From: Paenibacillus sp. FSL A5-0031
Lineage (GTDB): Bacteria > Bacillota > Bacilli > Paenibacillales > Paenibacillaceae
Length of the DNA: 64,000 bases
Direction: 5' to 3'
Assembly: GCF_001956295.1 (NCBI RefSeq)
Contig: NZ_MRTD01000002.1
Coordinates: 250,501 to 314,500 of the forward strand
Position numbers and translations under genes: made by a program. Below, piece by piece: positions 26,466 through 34,978 of the stretch; positions within the stretch are counted from its first letter, which is position 1; each line of letters starts with the position of its first letter. The notes below the pieces were generated by a model. It had not been told where the DNA came from and searched no databases. It was given only the letters and a program-made list of their open reading frames with translations.

Positions 26466-28322
26466 ATGAATACGATTAAGCCATTTAACACGATTCGCAA
26501 AAAGCTCATGCTTTTGCTGCTCGCAGCTACGATTTTGCCGATTGCAACCTCGATGATCATCTCTTATAATGCGACAACCAAATCGATTACAGAGGATGCG
26601 ATTGCTCGCAACAATCGACTGCTGTCGCTCGGGAAAACCAACATTATGAACTACATGAACAACATCAATCAGAAGTCGCTCGCTGTCTACAACGCGATGA
26701 ACGTTCCGCGCTCCTTGTATTATATTTTGGAGCACAGCATGGAGGATGAGGTATTCCCGAACGATATTACCGACGTCATCCGCAATCGCAACCTGCTGAA
26801 GGATCATTTGTACAACATGTATCAAAGCGTCAGCGAATTTCATAAAGTAAGGCTTTATGCGGTCAACCAAAACGCAACGTATTTACTATGGAATGACGAC
26901 ATTAAGGTTGGGCGAAATAATGTTCCCATTCCACAAACCTTTAAGAAAGCTTATATAGAGCCTACGCATATGAGCCATAATTACGGACTCGTTGATCTCA
27001 AATCTTCGGCAAGCGAGGAGATGGTATTTACGCTCCATCGTCCGATCTTCCTCGCTCCAAGTGATGAGCTGCTTGCTGAATTGTCTATCGATGTGAGATT
27101 GAATGTATTAGAGGATTTAAATCGCCAGCTCTATGACGGCGGTGAGGAAAGCTTTTATATTGCGGATTCGAATGGTCAAATCGTGCTTTCTTCGGATAAA
27201 AACGAAATCGGTACGTCAGCTAAACAGAGCTGGCTGGGGACGATTCTCAGCTCCGGGCAGGACAGCGGACATTTTGACTGGAAAGAGGAATCGTTCAAGG
27301 GCATGATTTTTTATGATCGGATTAAGACGCCTTACATGGACTGGTATTTAATCAAACAGACGCCCTACAAGCATCTCTTCAGCGCTGCCGATCGGATTGC
27401 CCGCATTAATACGGCAGTCGGAATCGCTTTTCTAGCCATTGTCGTATTAGCCACTTTGTTCATTTCAATTCGGTTTACGAAGCCGCTGCTTCGCTTAATC
27501 GGTTATGTGAACAAGATTGAGACGGGCAATTTGAATGTAGCGATCGACATACACAGCAATGATGAAATCGGCCTGCTCGCAAGGCGGTTCCGCTCGATGA
27601 TGCAGACTATCAACAATCTCATTTTGACCGAATATCGGCTTGAGATTGCCAATAAAACCAATGAGTTGAAAGCGCTGCAAGCTCAGGTAAATCCGCACTT
27701 TCTCTATAATGCACTGCAATCGATCGGTACCGTTTCACTGCAGCACGGCGACACCAAAGCGTATTCACTCATTACGTCTCTTGGGAAAATGATGCGCTAT
27801 CACATGAACGCCATGGACTCGGTCGTGGAGCTGCGCCGGGAGCTCGATTATGTTCAGGCCTATCTTGATTTGCAGAAACAGCGTTTTGACACAGCTCTCC
27901 ATGTGCAGCTGCTAATTGATGAGCAGACAAGGCAAATACTCGTTCCAAAAATGATTTTGCAGCCGCTGCTCGAAAACTTTTTTAAGCATGGGTTTGTGCA
28001 ATCATCGGAGGAGCCTTCGGAGCTTCTGATTACCAGCGTTTTGGATAAACAAGGGGAATGGCTTTCGATTACGGTTCAAGATAATGGCTGCGGCGTGTCC
28101 GAGGATCGGCTTCAAGAGGTGCGGCTTCAACTGGAGAAAATGCCTCCCATCGGAACCGGGCAGCCGAATGATCAAGAAGAGGGCGGAATTGGCCTGCCTA
28201 ACGTGCTTTCGCGTCTGCGCCTGCATTTTAACAAAACGGCTGCTATGGAGCTGCGTCACGTGAAGCCGCATGGCTTTTCCGTTACGATTCATATTCCGCT
28301 GGCGAAGGAGAATGAACGATGA
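26466..28322 (+). CDS. Sensor histidine kinase, YesM-type
   Basis: About 618 residues: membrane helix near residues 15-35, an extracellular sensor (about 36-300), a second helix (about 318-340), a HAMP-like linker, and a kinase domain with the phospho-accepting His411 in NPHFLYN and ATP-binding boxes NGCGV and GGIGLPNV. It is a class 2-type kinase that phosphorylates the response regulator encoded next. The start is uncertain: ATG 26466 gives a normal YesM N-terminus but a weak ribosome site; GTG at 26460 or 26382 are alternatives. The last four bases overlap the regulator start (ATGA). Divergent from the second importer operon. Confidence 0.86.
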   Translation: MNTIKPFNTIRKKLMLLLLAATILPIATSMIISYNATTKSITEDAIARNNRLLSLGKTNIMNYMNNINQKSLAVYNAMNVPRSLYYILEHSMEDEVFPNDITDVIRNRNLLKDHLYNMYQSVSEFHKVRLYAVNQNATYLLWNDDIKVGRNNVPIPQTFKKAYIEPTHMSHNYGLVDLKSSASEEMVFTLHRPIFLAPSDELLAELSIDVRLNVLEDLNRQLYDGGEESFYIADSNGQIVLSSDKNEIGTSAKQSWLGTILSSGQDSGHFDWKEESFKGMIFYDRIKTPYMDWYLIKQTPYKHLFSAADRIARINTAVGIAFLAIVVLATLFISIRFTKPLLRLIGYVNKIETGNLNVAIDIHSNDEIGLLARRFRSMMQTINNLILTEYRLEIANKTNELKALQAQVNPHFLYNALQSIGTVSLQHGDTKAYSLITSLGKMMRYHMNAMDSVVELRRELDYVQAYLDLQKQRFDTALHVQLLIDEQTRQILVPKMILQPLLENFFKHGFVQSSEEPSELLITSVLDKQGEWLSITVQDNGCGVSEDRLQEVRLQLEKMPPIGTGQPNDQEEGGIGLPNVLSRLRLHFNKTAAMELRHVKPHGFSVTIHIPLAKENER

Positions 28323-29941
28323 AGGCATTAATCATTGACGATGAGAAGCATGTGAGGGAAGCGATACGGCTGCTCGTCCCTTGGGATGATTACGGCATCG
28401 ATACACTGCTTGAGGCACAAGACGGTATCGCCGCTACTGCTTTAATTCGCACGGAACGGCCAGAAATTATTTTCACCGATATGATGATGCCAAATATGAA
28501 TGGCACGGAGCTGCTGCAATGGGCAGCTGAGCATGCGCCTGCCAGCAAAATCATCGTCATTAGCGGCCATGACGACTTTAGCCTCGTTCGCCATGCGGTC
28601 AAATACGGCGGAATCGATTATATTTTGAAGCCCATTGATGCGGAGCAGCTCGTTAGTGCATTAGCGAAAGCGGTGAGCTGCTATACCGCGGAGGAGCAGG
28701 AGCGATGCCGCAAGACGAGGATGAATATCGAGCTTAATCAGCTTAAGCCGATGTACTTGGAGCAATATTTTTCGGCAATGATCAACGAACCTGGCTCCTA
28801 CTCGAGCTTTGCAGATACGCTCAGACTGGAGTTAGGAATTACGAAACCTATACCTCGTGCACGTATTGCACTGGTCAAGCTTGAGCTTGCTTCTCCGTTC
28901 ATTAGAGAGAAATTTGCCTCAGGACTCGATTTGCTGCTGTTCTCTTTGACGAATATATGCAATGAATTTCTAAAGGAAAAAAAAATCGGCTTCGCGCTTC
29001 GCCACCGCGGACAGGAGCAAGAGCTATTGCTGCTGTTTTGGGGAGATGGAGAGCTGGCGCCTGCGTTAATCAAGGAAATGAACGATGCGATATTTGTGAT
29101 ATTGAAGACGCGGTTTCATTTTGGACTCGGGCATGCTGCAGCCTTTCCTTCATCAGCAGCCTCCGCTTATCAACAAGCGAAGCATGCGCTTTTGCGCCGG
29201 AATTTGCTCGTTAACGATTCGTATTGCCATACTTTTGAGGCAGCAGTTCATCAGCACAAAAACACACTTCTGCTCTTTAGCGAGCATGAAGAAAAAATAA
29301 AATTTGCTGTGCAAAGCGGCAACAAAGAACAAATCCGCCGCGCTTTAAAGCCTTGGTTCGATTCCCTTGATCAAGCAGGCTTCATCTCGCAAGAACAGCT
29401 AATGAACTGGCGTCAGCAATTCGAATTCGCCAAGTCTATATGGGAATACAAAAGCGACAAAAGCAAAACTGGAAACAAATCCGAATTAATTGAGGATCAG
29501 ACACTCTTATCCTTGGATGCCAATGGTTTTTTTGATTACGAGCAGTGGAAACAGGGCGTTTTTACAGAAACGTGTGACGTTTCCTTGCGTTTGGCTGAAC
29601 ATGACAAGGAACGTAGTGTCATTGAGGACATCGCTGCCTATATTGAACAGCATCCTCACGAGGAAATCACGCTGCAGGATATATCCGAGCGCTTTTATTT
29701 AAGCAGAGAATACATTTCACGCAAATTCAAGCAGGAGACGAATGGCAATTTATCCGATTTTATTGCGGAGGTTCGGATCAAGCGGGCAAAGGAGCTTTTG
29801 GCGAACGGGCAGTTAAAGATCGCTCAGGTTGCAGAGCTGGTAGGCTTTCAGGATGAGAAATATTTTAGCCGCGTCTTCAAGAAACGTACGAACTGCTCTC
29901 CCAACGACTATAGGAAACACCATTACAACGGGGATAGTTAG
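28319..29941 (+). CDS. Response regulator, YesN-type with AraC DNA-binding domain
   Basis: A 540-residue protein. The receiver domain (about 1-120) has acidic residues D7-D8, the phosphorylated Asp54 in FTDMMMPN, and Lys in ILKPID. A long middle segment of unknown structure follows, and the last 100 residues are an AraC helix-turn-helix domain (SREYISRKFKQ, FSRVFKKRTNCSPNDYR). Partner of the kinase upstream; by position it should activate the importer at 23092-26281. Confidence 0.9.
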   Translation: MKALIIDDEKHVREAIRLLVPWDDYGIDTLLEAQDGIAATALIRTERPEIIFTDMMMPNMNGTELLQWAAEHAPASKIIVISGHDDFSLVRHAVKYGGIDYILKPIDAEQLVSALAKAVSCYTAEEQERCRKTRMNIELNQLKPMYLEQYFSAMINEPGSYSSFADTLRLELGITKPIPRARIALVKLELASPFIREKFASGLDLLLFSLTNICNEFLKEKKIGFALRHRGQEQELLLLFWGDGELAPALIKEMNDAIFVILKTRFHFGLGHAAAFPSSAASAYQQAKHALLRRNLLVNDSYCHTFEAAVHQHKNTLLLFSEHEEKIKFAVQSGNKEQIRRALKPWFDSLDQAGFISQEQLMNWRQQFEFAKSIWEYKSDKSKTGNKSELIEDQTLLSLDANGFFDYEQWKQGVFTETCDVSLRLAEHDKERSVIEDIAAYIEQHPHEEITLQDISERFYLSREYISRKFKQETNGNLSDFIAEVRIKRAKELLANGQLKIAQVAELVGFQDEKYFSRVFKKRTNCSPNDYRKHHYNGDS

Positions 29942-30003
29942 CGGAAACCTGCTCTCGCATAAGGGATAAAGTCAGCTCCATAAATTGATTCAAAAGCAAA
30001 AAA

Positions 30004-30053
30004 AAGCTGAGCTTCGTTCAATTGGCGTTAACCAACCGAGCCAAACTCAGCTT
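30004..30053 (-). terminator. Terminator after ydjO
   Basis: AAGCTGAG pairs with CTCAGCTT across a long loop containing partly pairing bases. On the minus strand it is followed by eight U residues. It may also serve the convergent response-regulator gene. Confidence 0.72.
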
Positions 30054-30074
30054 CTCTTTGTCTGAGAAAGACAC

Positions 30075-30305
30075 CTACATAATCGGTGTACCCTTCTTCA
30101 ACGTCTTCATGTCACTATTGGAGTTATTGAGCGCGGGCAGCATCTTCTCGCCACTGACCATTGGTTCATGGCAGATTAAACAAGTAGGAACGTGATCAAA
30201 CGCAAAGTTATCGCGCATCCAACTGTTGCACCCTTCCGTCTCGCATGTCCATACCTTCGTGTTTTCTTCCGGAATTTCTTCAAGCGGTTTTTTACGATTG
30301 TACAT
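30075..30305 (-). CDS. ydjO: YdjO-family small cysteine-rich protein
   Basis: A 76-residue protein with two cysteine pairs (CETEGC and CLIC) able to form one zinc ribbon, and the family-typical stretch WMRDNFAFDHVPTC. B. subtilis YdjO is annotated as cold-inducible, but its role is not established. AAGGGGG lies before the ATG. The 5' region contains a hairpin (30335-30368), which could be either the terminator of the gene upstream or part of the ydjO leader. Confidence 0.85.
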   Translation of the reverse strand: MYNRKKPLEEIPEENTKVWTCETEGCNSWMRDNFAFDHVPTCLICHEPMVSGEKMLPALNNSNSDMKTLKKGTPIM

Positions 30306-30334
30306 ATGGTCAGCCCCCTTCGCGATAAAAAAGG

Positions 30335-30368
30335 AAAAACTGCCTCGAACTTAGAGTAAGGGGCAGTT
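30335..30368 (-). terminator. Terminator-like hairpin before ydjO
   Basis: On the minus strand AACTGCC pairs with GGCAGTT across a 17-base loop and is followed by TTTCCTTTTTT. It fits a terminator for the gene at 30471-31133. Confidence 0.55.
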
Positions 30369-30470
30369 ATCATTTATAAACAGCAGTGTATTGTGAATAT
30401 TTGCTTCAAACTTGCAATTGATTTTATTGTACCATATTTCGTCCAATAAAGGCAAATATCAGCCTATATT

Positions 30471-31133
30471 TTAGCGCCTTTTTTTTGGAGAGTGGCAGTA
30501 ATGCGCAAACAGCTGCTCAATCGGTTTGAAATACAAATGCCCATCCTCCCAAGGTTGAAAATGAAGATCCATTCTAGAATCGCTCCAATTAACAGGAGTC
30601 CCTGTCGTACTAAGCTTCCCTGGCAATATGGGCTCCTCGACGACGGCAGGAAATTCCTGATAACCAAACAGCAAATTCTCATGCATCGCAATGATTTCAT
30701 ACTTCGGCCCATGGAAAGCCCGCTCCTCTTGGAGCTGATAATGAAAATAAATATAGCTTGCTGCCATTTCCGGCTTTAAGTGCGCAACTCTTCCAACACG
30801 CCGTTCAACTGTTTCTTTGCGAAGCCAATGATCATAACTGGCTGGCTCGTTAAAATGGAAGACATCAATCATCGGAATCCATTTTCGCGCAGCTGAATGT
30901 CCAGGCCAATCCTCCAAAAAAGCAGCCATCTCTGGAAGCAGCTCTTCGGGCTCGAGCACTCGTTCGATGCACTCACAGTAAATGAACACATTTCGCTCCC
31001 ATTGGAAGCAGCCAACCGTCATAATCTCCCCTTGCTCTATTAGCTGCTGTATAGCATCTGACTTTTTTGCCGCTTCGATGGCCTCCATCTCGAAGCCTTC
31101 TTTCATATGCGCCCTCGCTATGACTCTAAACAT
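30471..31133 (-). CDS. Uncharacterised 220-residue cytosolic protein
   Basis: I do not recognise this protein. The first 100 residues (MFRVIARAHMKEG, then a helix, then CFQWERNVFIYCEC) have the beta-alpha-beta pattern of a dimeric ferredoxin-like barrel, as in mutarotases or EthD-like proteins, but no motif proves it. Residues about 110-220 contain a central YIYFHYQLQEER and many aromatic and histidine residues. There is no signal peptide and no operon partner. GGAG lies about 11 bases before the ATG. Confidence 0.6.
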   Translation of the reverse strand: MFRVIARAHMKEGFEMEAIEAAKKSDAIQQLIEQGEIMTVGCFQWERNVFIYCECIERVLEPEELLPEMAAFLEDWPGHSAARKWIPMIDVFHFNEPASYDHWLRKETVERRVGRVAHLKPEMAASYIYFHYQLQEERAFHGPKYEIIAMHENLLFGYQEFPAVVEEPILPGKLSTTGTPVNWSDSRMDLHFQPWEDGHLYFKPIEQLFAHYCHSPKKRR

Positions 31134-31374
31134 GATTATTCTCGCTCCGCTCGTATGATCAATTGAAGTGCATTCGAATTTAAAGCTTCCCTATATAGTT
31201 AAACGTGGATGACTGCATCAACATAGTAGTATATATCGGTATCATAAGGGAGCTCGATTCTGCAATCAATCGATTTTCTCAAAATAAATGACGCTAACGC
31301 CAGTTTTTTTGAATGTTGGATATTCTAATTAAGGAAGTTGGAAAGAATGCCAAAAAAACGAGGAGGAAATACAA

Positions 31375-31506
31375 TTGGAAAGCACAAGTGAATTTGTTCA
31401 AAAGGTACAGGCTACGCAACGTAAAGCCGAACTCAACAAAAGAAGAAACGGCAACGGCAACCCTGCAGAGAGACTTGTAAATAAGCAGCACAGCACCAAT
31501 AAATAA
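31375..31506 (+). CDS. 43-residue basic protein, DUF4023-like
   Basis: A TTG start at 31375 follows an ideal GAGGAGG, and the frame ends at TAA 31504. The protein begins MESTSEFVQKVQ and is rich in Gln, Asn, Lys and Arg with a tail NPAERLVNKQH. This pattern resembles the very short DUF4023 proteins of Bacillus relatives, as far as I can judge from memory; no function is known. A good terminator follows directly at 31528-31559, which supports a real, singly transcribed gene. Confidence 0.7.
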   Translation: MESTSEFVQKVQATQRKAELNKRRNGNGNPAERLVNKQHSTNK

Positions 31507-31527
31507 ATGATTGAATAAGGCTTAGAT

Positions 31528-31559
31528 AAGGTGCTGTCGCCGCAGGGTGGCAGCACCTT
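31528..31559 (+). terminator. Terminator of the 43-residue gene
   Basis: AAGGTGCTGTC pairs with GGCAGCACCTT and is followed by TTTCTTGCTTT on the plus strand. Confidence 0.85.
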
Positions 31560-31627
31560 TCTTGCTTTCCGGAGAAGGTCATCTCTTTCAATCGCAGGAC
31601 AACTCCGACATGTATGGATACAAATAA

Positions 31628-31665
31628 AGACCAGCCCTACATGTGAAAACATGTCTGACTGGTCT
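31628..31665 (-). terminator. Terminator of the 108-residue gene
   Basis: AGACCAG and ACATGT pair with ACATGT and CTGGTCT around a GAAA loop; the minus strand continues TTTATTTG. It lies 42 bases after the stop at 31707. Confidence 0.75.
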
Positions 31666-31706
31666 ATGTGAACAAATTGATAATAGCACATGATTGCCTC
31701 ACGCTT

Positions 31707-32033
31707 TTAAACCGAATACTCGTGAGGGTAATAGGCGATATGAGAATCCGCTACAATCGTGAGACTGTTCTGGTCAGCGTTATATTCAACTGGACCGTCT
31801 TTGACGTAATACCACGTTTTTAGCGTTGGCTGATCGTCAAACTCTTGGAAAACAAACACGTTCAGCTCCGCTTTATGCGCAAGCAGCTCTTCGATACTTT
31901 CGCTCCATGGCACAGAAACCGTGAATCGCCAGCCTTCCCCCTGTGGAACAAGCGTATAGGGCACTTCCAGCTTATTCGAATCAATAAACATCCGACCACC
32001 CACCGCGTGTTTAACAAGAAACGTTTGTTTCAT
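31707..32033 (-). CDS. Uncharacterised 108-residue protein
   Basis: I do not recognise this small soluble protein. It looks beta-rich, with several Trp and Tyr residues (GWRFTVSVPW, TWYYVKDG) and no cysteine, signal peptide or membrane segment. The ATG has a strong site (GAGGAGGG). Its upstream region, only 86 bases from the pirin stop, holds two copies of a perfect palindrome that look like operators, so it may be separately regulated. It has its own terminator. Confidence 0.65.
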   Translation of the reverse strand: MKQTFLVKHAVGGRMFIDSNKLEVPYTLVPQGEGWRFTVSVPWSESIEELLAHKAELNVFVFQEFDDQPTLKTWYYVKDGPVEYNADQNSLTIVADSHIAYYPHEYSV

Positions 32034-32049
32034 TTTTATCCCTCCTCAA

Positions 32050-32119
32050 AAGTTTGCGAATGCAAACTTACTTCGAAAGCGTATGCTTAAGTTTGCGAAT
32101 GCAAACTTACTTCGAAAGC
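32050..32119. promoter_or_regulatory. Two direct 31-base repeats, each with a perfect palindrome (operator candidate)
   Basis: Copies at 32050-32080 and 32089-32119, 39 bases apart, are identical. Each starts with AAGTTTGCGAATGCAAACTT, an 8-4-8 perfect inverted repeat. They lie between the pirin stop (32120) and the RBS of the 108-residue gene (32040-32047). Binding of a dimeric repressor at two sites near the promoter is the simplest reading. An RNA hairpin role is an alternative. Confidence 0.65.
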
Positions 32120-32818
32120 CTAAGGCAAATCGATCAGCATAAAAAAGGCTGGAGCCGCAGCGGTGAGTGTAAGCTCCTCAGCTGCCTCAATTTGTGCCTC
32201 ATCACCGGTAAAAAGCGTTTCGCCGTGAACCGACATTTCACCTTCAATAATATATATAAATTGCTTGCGTCCCGGTTCAACAACGTATTCAAGCTGATTT
32301 CCTTGCTCCAACTTGCTCAGATAAATCGTCATATTCTGATTTATCGAGGCAACCTGTTCCAATTCTTGATTTGAAACGACAGGAAGCAGTGCATTATGCA
32401 GCTTGTCTACATCGAATCGGCTCGCTTCATAAGAAGGTTTCATTCCTCGTTCCTGCGGCATGAACCACAGCTGGAGCAAACGCAGCTCTTGATCTTCTGA
32501 TGCGTTAAATTCCGTGTGGATAACGCCCGTGCCAGCTGACATCCGTTGCACCTCGCCAAACGAGGACACGACCGAGTTGCCCATGTTATCCTCATGTCTA
32601 ATGCGGCCATTCAAAACGATAGATACGATTTCCATGTCGCTATGTGGATGCGCGCCAAAACCTTTTTCCGGAGCCAAATAATCGTCATTGCACACACGCA
32701 TCACACTAAAGCCTGTTCGATTCGGATCATGATAAGCTCCGAATGAGAAGCTTGGGTGGCTGCGCAGCCAGCCTAGATCCGCCGAATGCCGCGATGCCGC
32801 GGGGAATACGTCGATCAT
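32120..32818 (-). CDS. Pirin-family cupin protein
   Basis: A 232-residue bicupin. The N-terminal cupin has the metal-binding set HPH, then VIHTEFN supplying the third His and a Glu, as in YhhW/pirin proteins, some of which oxidise quercetin. GEVQRMSAGTGV is typical. The second cupin (about 150-232) is degenerate. The ATG at 32818 follows GGAGGAGAGACG; the ATG six codons upstream is not needed. It lies 67 bases after the fumarylacetoacetase-family gene on the same strand. Confidence 0.87.
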   Translation of the reverse strand: MIDVFPAASRHSADLGWLRSHPSFSFGAYHDPNRTGFSVMRVCNDDYLAPEKGFGAHPHSDMEIVSIVLNGRIRHEDNMGNSVVSSFGEVQRMSAGTGVIHTEFNASEDQELRLLQLWFMPQERGMKPSYEASRFDVDKLHNALLPVVSNQELEQVASINQNMTIYLSKLEQGNQLEYVVEPGRKQFIYIIEGEMSVHGETLFTGDEAQIEAAEELTLTAAAPAFFMLIDLP

Positions 32819-32885
32819 CGTCTCTCCTCCAAACAAGTTTTTATTTACTTACTTATATATAGCAGTTTTTCATTCTCCGAGCAAG

Positions 32886-33746
32886 CTAAAATTGAACAGT
32901 ATTCAGCAGCGGCTCGAAACCATTGATATGACAGCCTACTATATCTCCGTCGCGAATAACGACAGCGCCTGGTGTTCCTGTCATCATAATGTCGCCCGGC
33001 AGCAGCGTCATCACTCTGGAGTGAAAAGCAACAGCTGCAAAAGGGCGGAACTTCATATTGAATACCTTATTGCGATGTGCGACCTCGCCATTGATTGCGG
33101 TTTCCACATTCAGCTCTAACAAATCAGGAAACTCATCCTTCGTAATGAACTCCGGCCCGAAGCTGAAAAAGGTATCGAAGCTTTTGGCCCTCGATAAAAA
33201 CCTCTGATGTCTAGCATGAATATCAGCTGCCGTAACGTCAATTGTCGTCGTATACCCGGCAATGACGTCATACACTTCAGCTTCTGATATATTTTTGCAG
33301 GTTTTTCCGATAATAATGCCAAGTTCAGCTTCTGCTGTGATTTTCCCAACTCCCTCTGGAATATGTATCGCATCAAGCGGACCGATAATCGTCGTATCCG
33401 GCTTGATGAAGCTGACTGGCTCTTCATTTGGGTCCGCCAACGCTAATTCTGCCGCATCCTTTACGTAGTTCATGCCGATACCCCAAATTTTGCGAGGGTG
33501 ACGGTATAGCGGAGCGTACTGTACATCCTCATAAGGAATCGCCGGCAATCGCTTCAACTTTTCCTTCCCTTCTCTTTCGTACCATTCTGTTAAAAGACTC
33601 AGCTCGCCCAAACGAATAAGCTCGAACAGCTCTGTACTCCAGCTGGCATTCTCCGCCTCATTAATCGTTTCTATAAGAACAAGGCCCTCTGCACTTGGTA
33701 TCGCAGCGAGCTCCTTGCCATTCCTTTTTACCGTTGATATTTTCAT
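32886..33746 (-). CDS. Fumarylacetoacetate hydrolase-family protein
   Basis: A 286-residue protein. The metal-binding glutamates are seen in AEAELGIIIGK, followed by GYTTTIDVTAADIHARH and near the C-terminus MMTGTPGAV, all typical of the C-C hydrolase/decarboxylase superfamily. Such enzymes cleave or decarboxylate 2-oxo acids from aromatic or sugar breakdown; the substrate is not evident. It starts 19 bases after the amidase stop with AGGAG before the ATG, so it is the third gene of an operon with the gamma-glutamyltransferase-like and amidase genes. Confidence 0.87.
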   Translation of the reverse strand: MKISTVKRNGKELAAIPSAEGLVLIETINEAENASWSTELFELIRLGELSLLTEWYEREGKEKLKRLPAIPYEDVQYAPLYRHPRKIWGIGMNYVKDAAELALADPNEEPVSFIKPDTTIIGPLDAIHIPEGVGKITAEAELGIIIGKTCKNISEAEVYDVIAGYTTTIDVTAADIHARHQRFLSRAKSFDTFFSFGPEFITKDEFPDLLELNVETAINGEVAHRNKVFNMKFRPFAAVAFHSRVMTLLPGDIMMTGTPGAVVIRDGDIVGCHINGFEPLLNTVQF

Positions 33747-33765
33747 TGCCAGCAGCTCCTTTTCT

Positions 33766-34959
33766 TTAGCTTAATGGCTTTATTCGTGTCGAGACGTGAT
33801 CAGCTACCCATTTCAACAGCCTCATATCCTGACCTCTACCCGCAATGAAGGATAGACCAATCGGACAACCCAGCTCGCCTGCAATCGGAACCGTAATCTG
33901 AGGAAGCCCAGCCAGCCCTGCTAAACAGCTCATTTCGAGCGTTCGCGCGCGACGCTGCTCAACCTCCGAGCCCGATAATCCTAGCAGCGGCGCTATCGCA
34001 GGCACGGTGGGCACAACGAGCACCGTATCCTCTCCAAGCCATTCATCCATAAGCGCCCGCGCTTCTTCCCGAATAATGAAAGCTGTACCACTATCCTCTT
34101 GCCGCAGCGTGCTCGCCCAAGCAAACCGCTCCGCTATGCCCGGTCCGAAGGCAGGCTGCTCGCGCAATATCCAGTCCCGATGCTCACGCCAAATCTCTAA
34201 TCCTTGAATAATCCGAAAAGCATTCACCCACTCTCGCAGCCCGTTTGGCGCAATGACGGCTTGTTCATGCCTCTGGGCTAGACCATGCAGCATTGGAAAA
34301 TATTGCGACGAAGCTGTAGATGTATGCTCATCCGTCAATGCCCAGACATCCTTAGCAAACACCATTCGCGTGAATGTCTCCTTACTGCTCCCTTGCTCAT
34401 CAAGCAGTACACCGCCCACTTGAAGCAATGTCTGCGCATCTCGGGCCATCCAGCCTACCGTATCGAAGCTAGGCGCCAGCGGTATAAGCCCATTCGTATC
34501 CACTGCACCATGCGTAGGCCGTATTCCATAAATTCCACAATAGGCGGATGGCACTCGAATGGAGCCTCCCGTATCCGTTCCAATAGCGAAGTCTGCTAAT
34601 CCTGCCGCCACCGCAACAGCTGATCCGCTGGAGGAGCCTCCGGGTATCCGGCCAAACGCTTTAGGATTCACCGGGGTTCCATAATGAGCATTTTCTCCAT
34701 TGATGCTGTACATCAATTCATCCGTAATGGTCGTTCCTTTTAATGTCGCTCCGCTTCTAAGCAGCCGATTTATGACTGAAGCGTGCTTATCTGCCTCGTC
34801 ATGTGTTCGCAGCCAGTCGGGATTGCCTGCACTTGAGATATGTCCAGCAATATCGAATACATCTTTTGCCGCATACGTTTTACCGCTTAAGACACCTTCA
34901 GCTAAAGGCTCTATCTCAAGCTGTTCCGTCGCATACGCATTCCAGCTGCTTTGCTTCAT
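33766..34959 (-). CDS. Amidase-signature family amidase
   Basis: A 397-residue amidase with the Ser-cisSer-Lys triad: Lys in YAAKDVFD, the GGSSSGSA loop, and the nucleophile in TDTGGSIRVPS. It hydrolyses a C-N amide bond; the substrate is unknown. The frame opens further upstream (35064), but the ATG at 34959 follows GGAGGCGGGG and starts just after the upstream stop (gap 19). In context it could act on an amide produced by the gamma-glutamyltransferase-like protein. At 397 residues it is somewhat shorter than most family members (about 450-500). Confidence 0.87.
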   Translation of the reverse strand: MKQSSWNAYATEQLEIEPLAEGVLSGKTYAAKDVFDIAGHISSAGNPDWLRTHDEADKHASVINRLLRSGATLKGTTITDELMYSINGENAHYGTPVNPKAFGRIPGGSSSGSAVAVAAGLADFAIGTDTGGSIRVPSAYCGIYGIRPTHGAVDTNGLIPLAPSFDTVGWMARDAQTLLQVGGVLLDEQGSSKETFTRMVFAKDVWALTDEHTSTASSQYFPMLHGLAQRHEQAVIAPNGLREWVNAFRIIQGLEIWREHRDWILREQPAFGPGIAERFAWASTLRQEDSGTAFIIREEARALMDEWLGEDTVLVVPTVPAIAPLLGLSGSEVEQRRARTLEMSCLAGLAGLPQITVPIAGELGCPIGLSFIAGRGQDMRLLKWVADHVSTRIKPLS

Positions 34960-34978
34960 CAAGATCCCCGCCTCCTCT

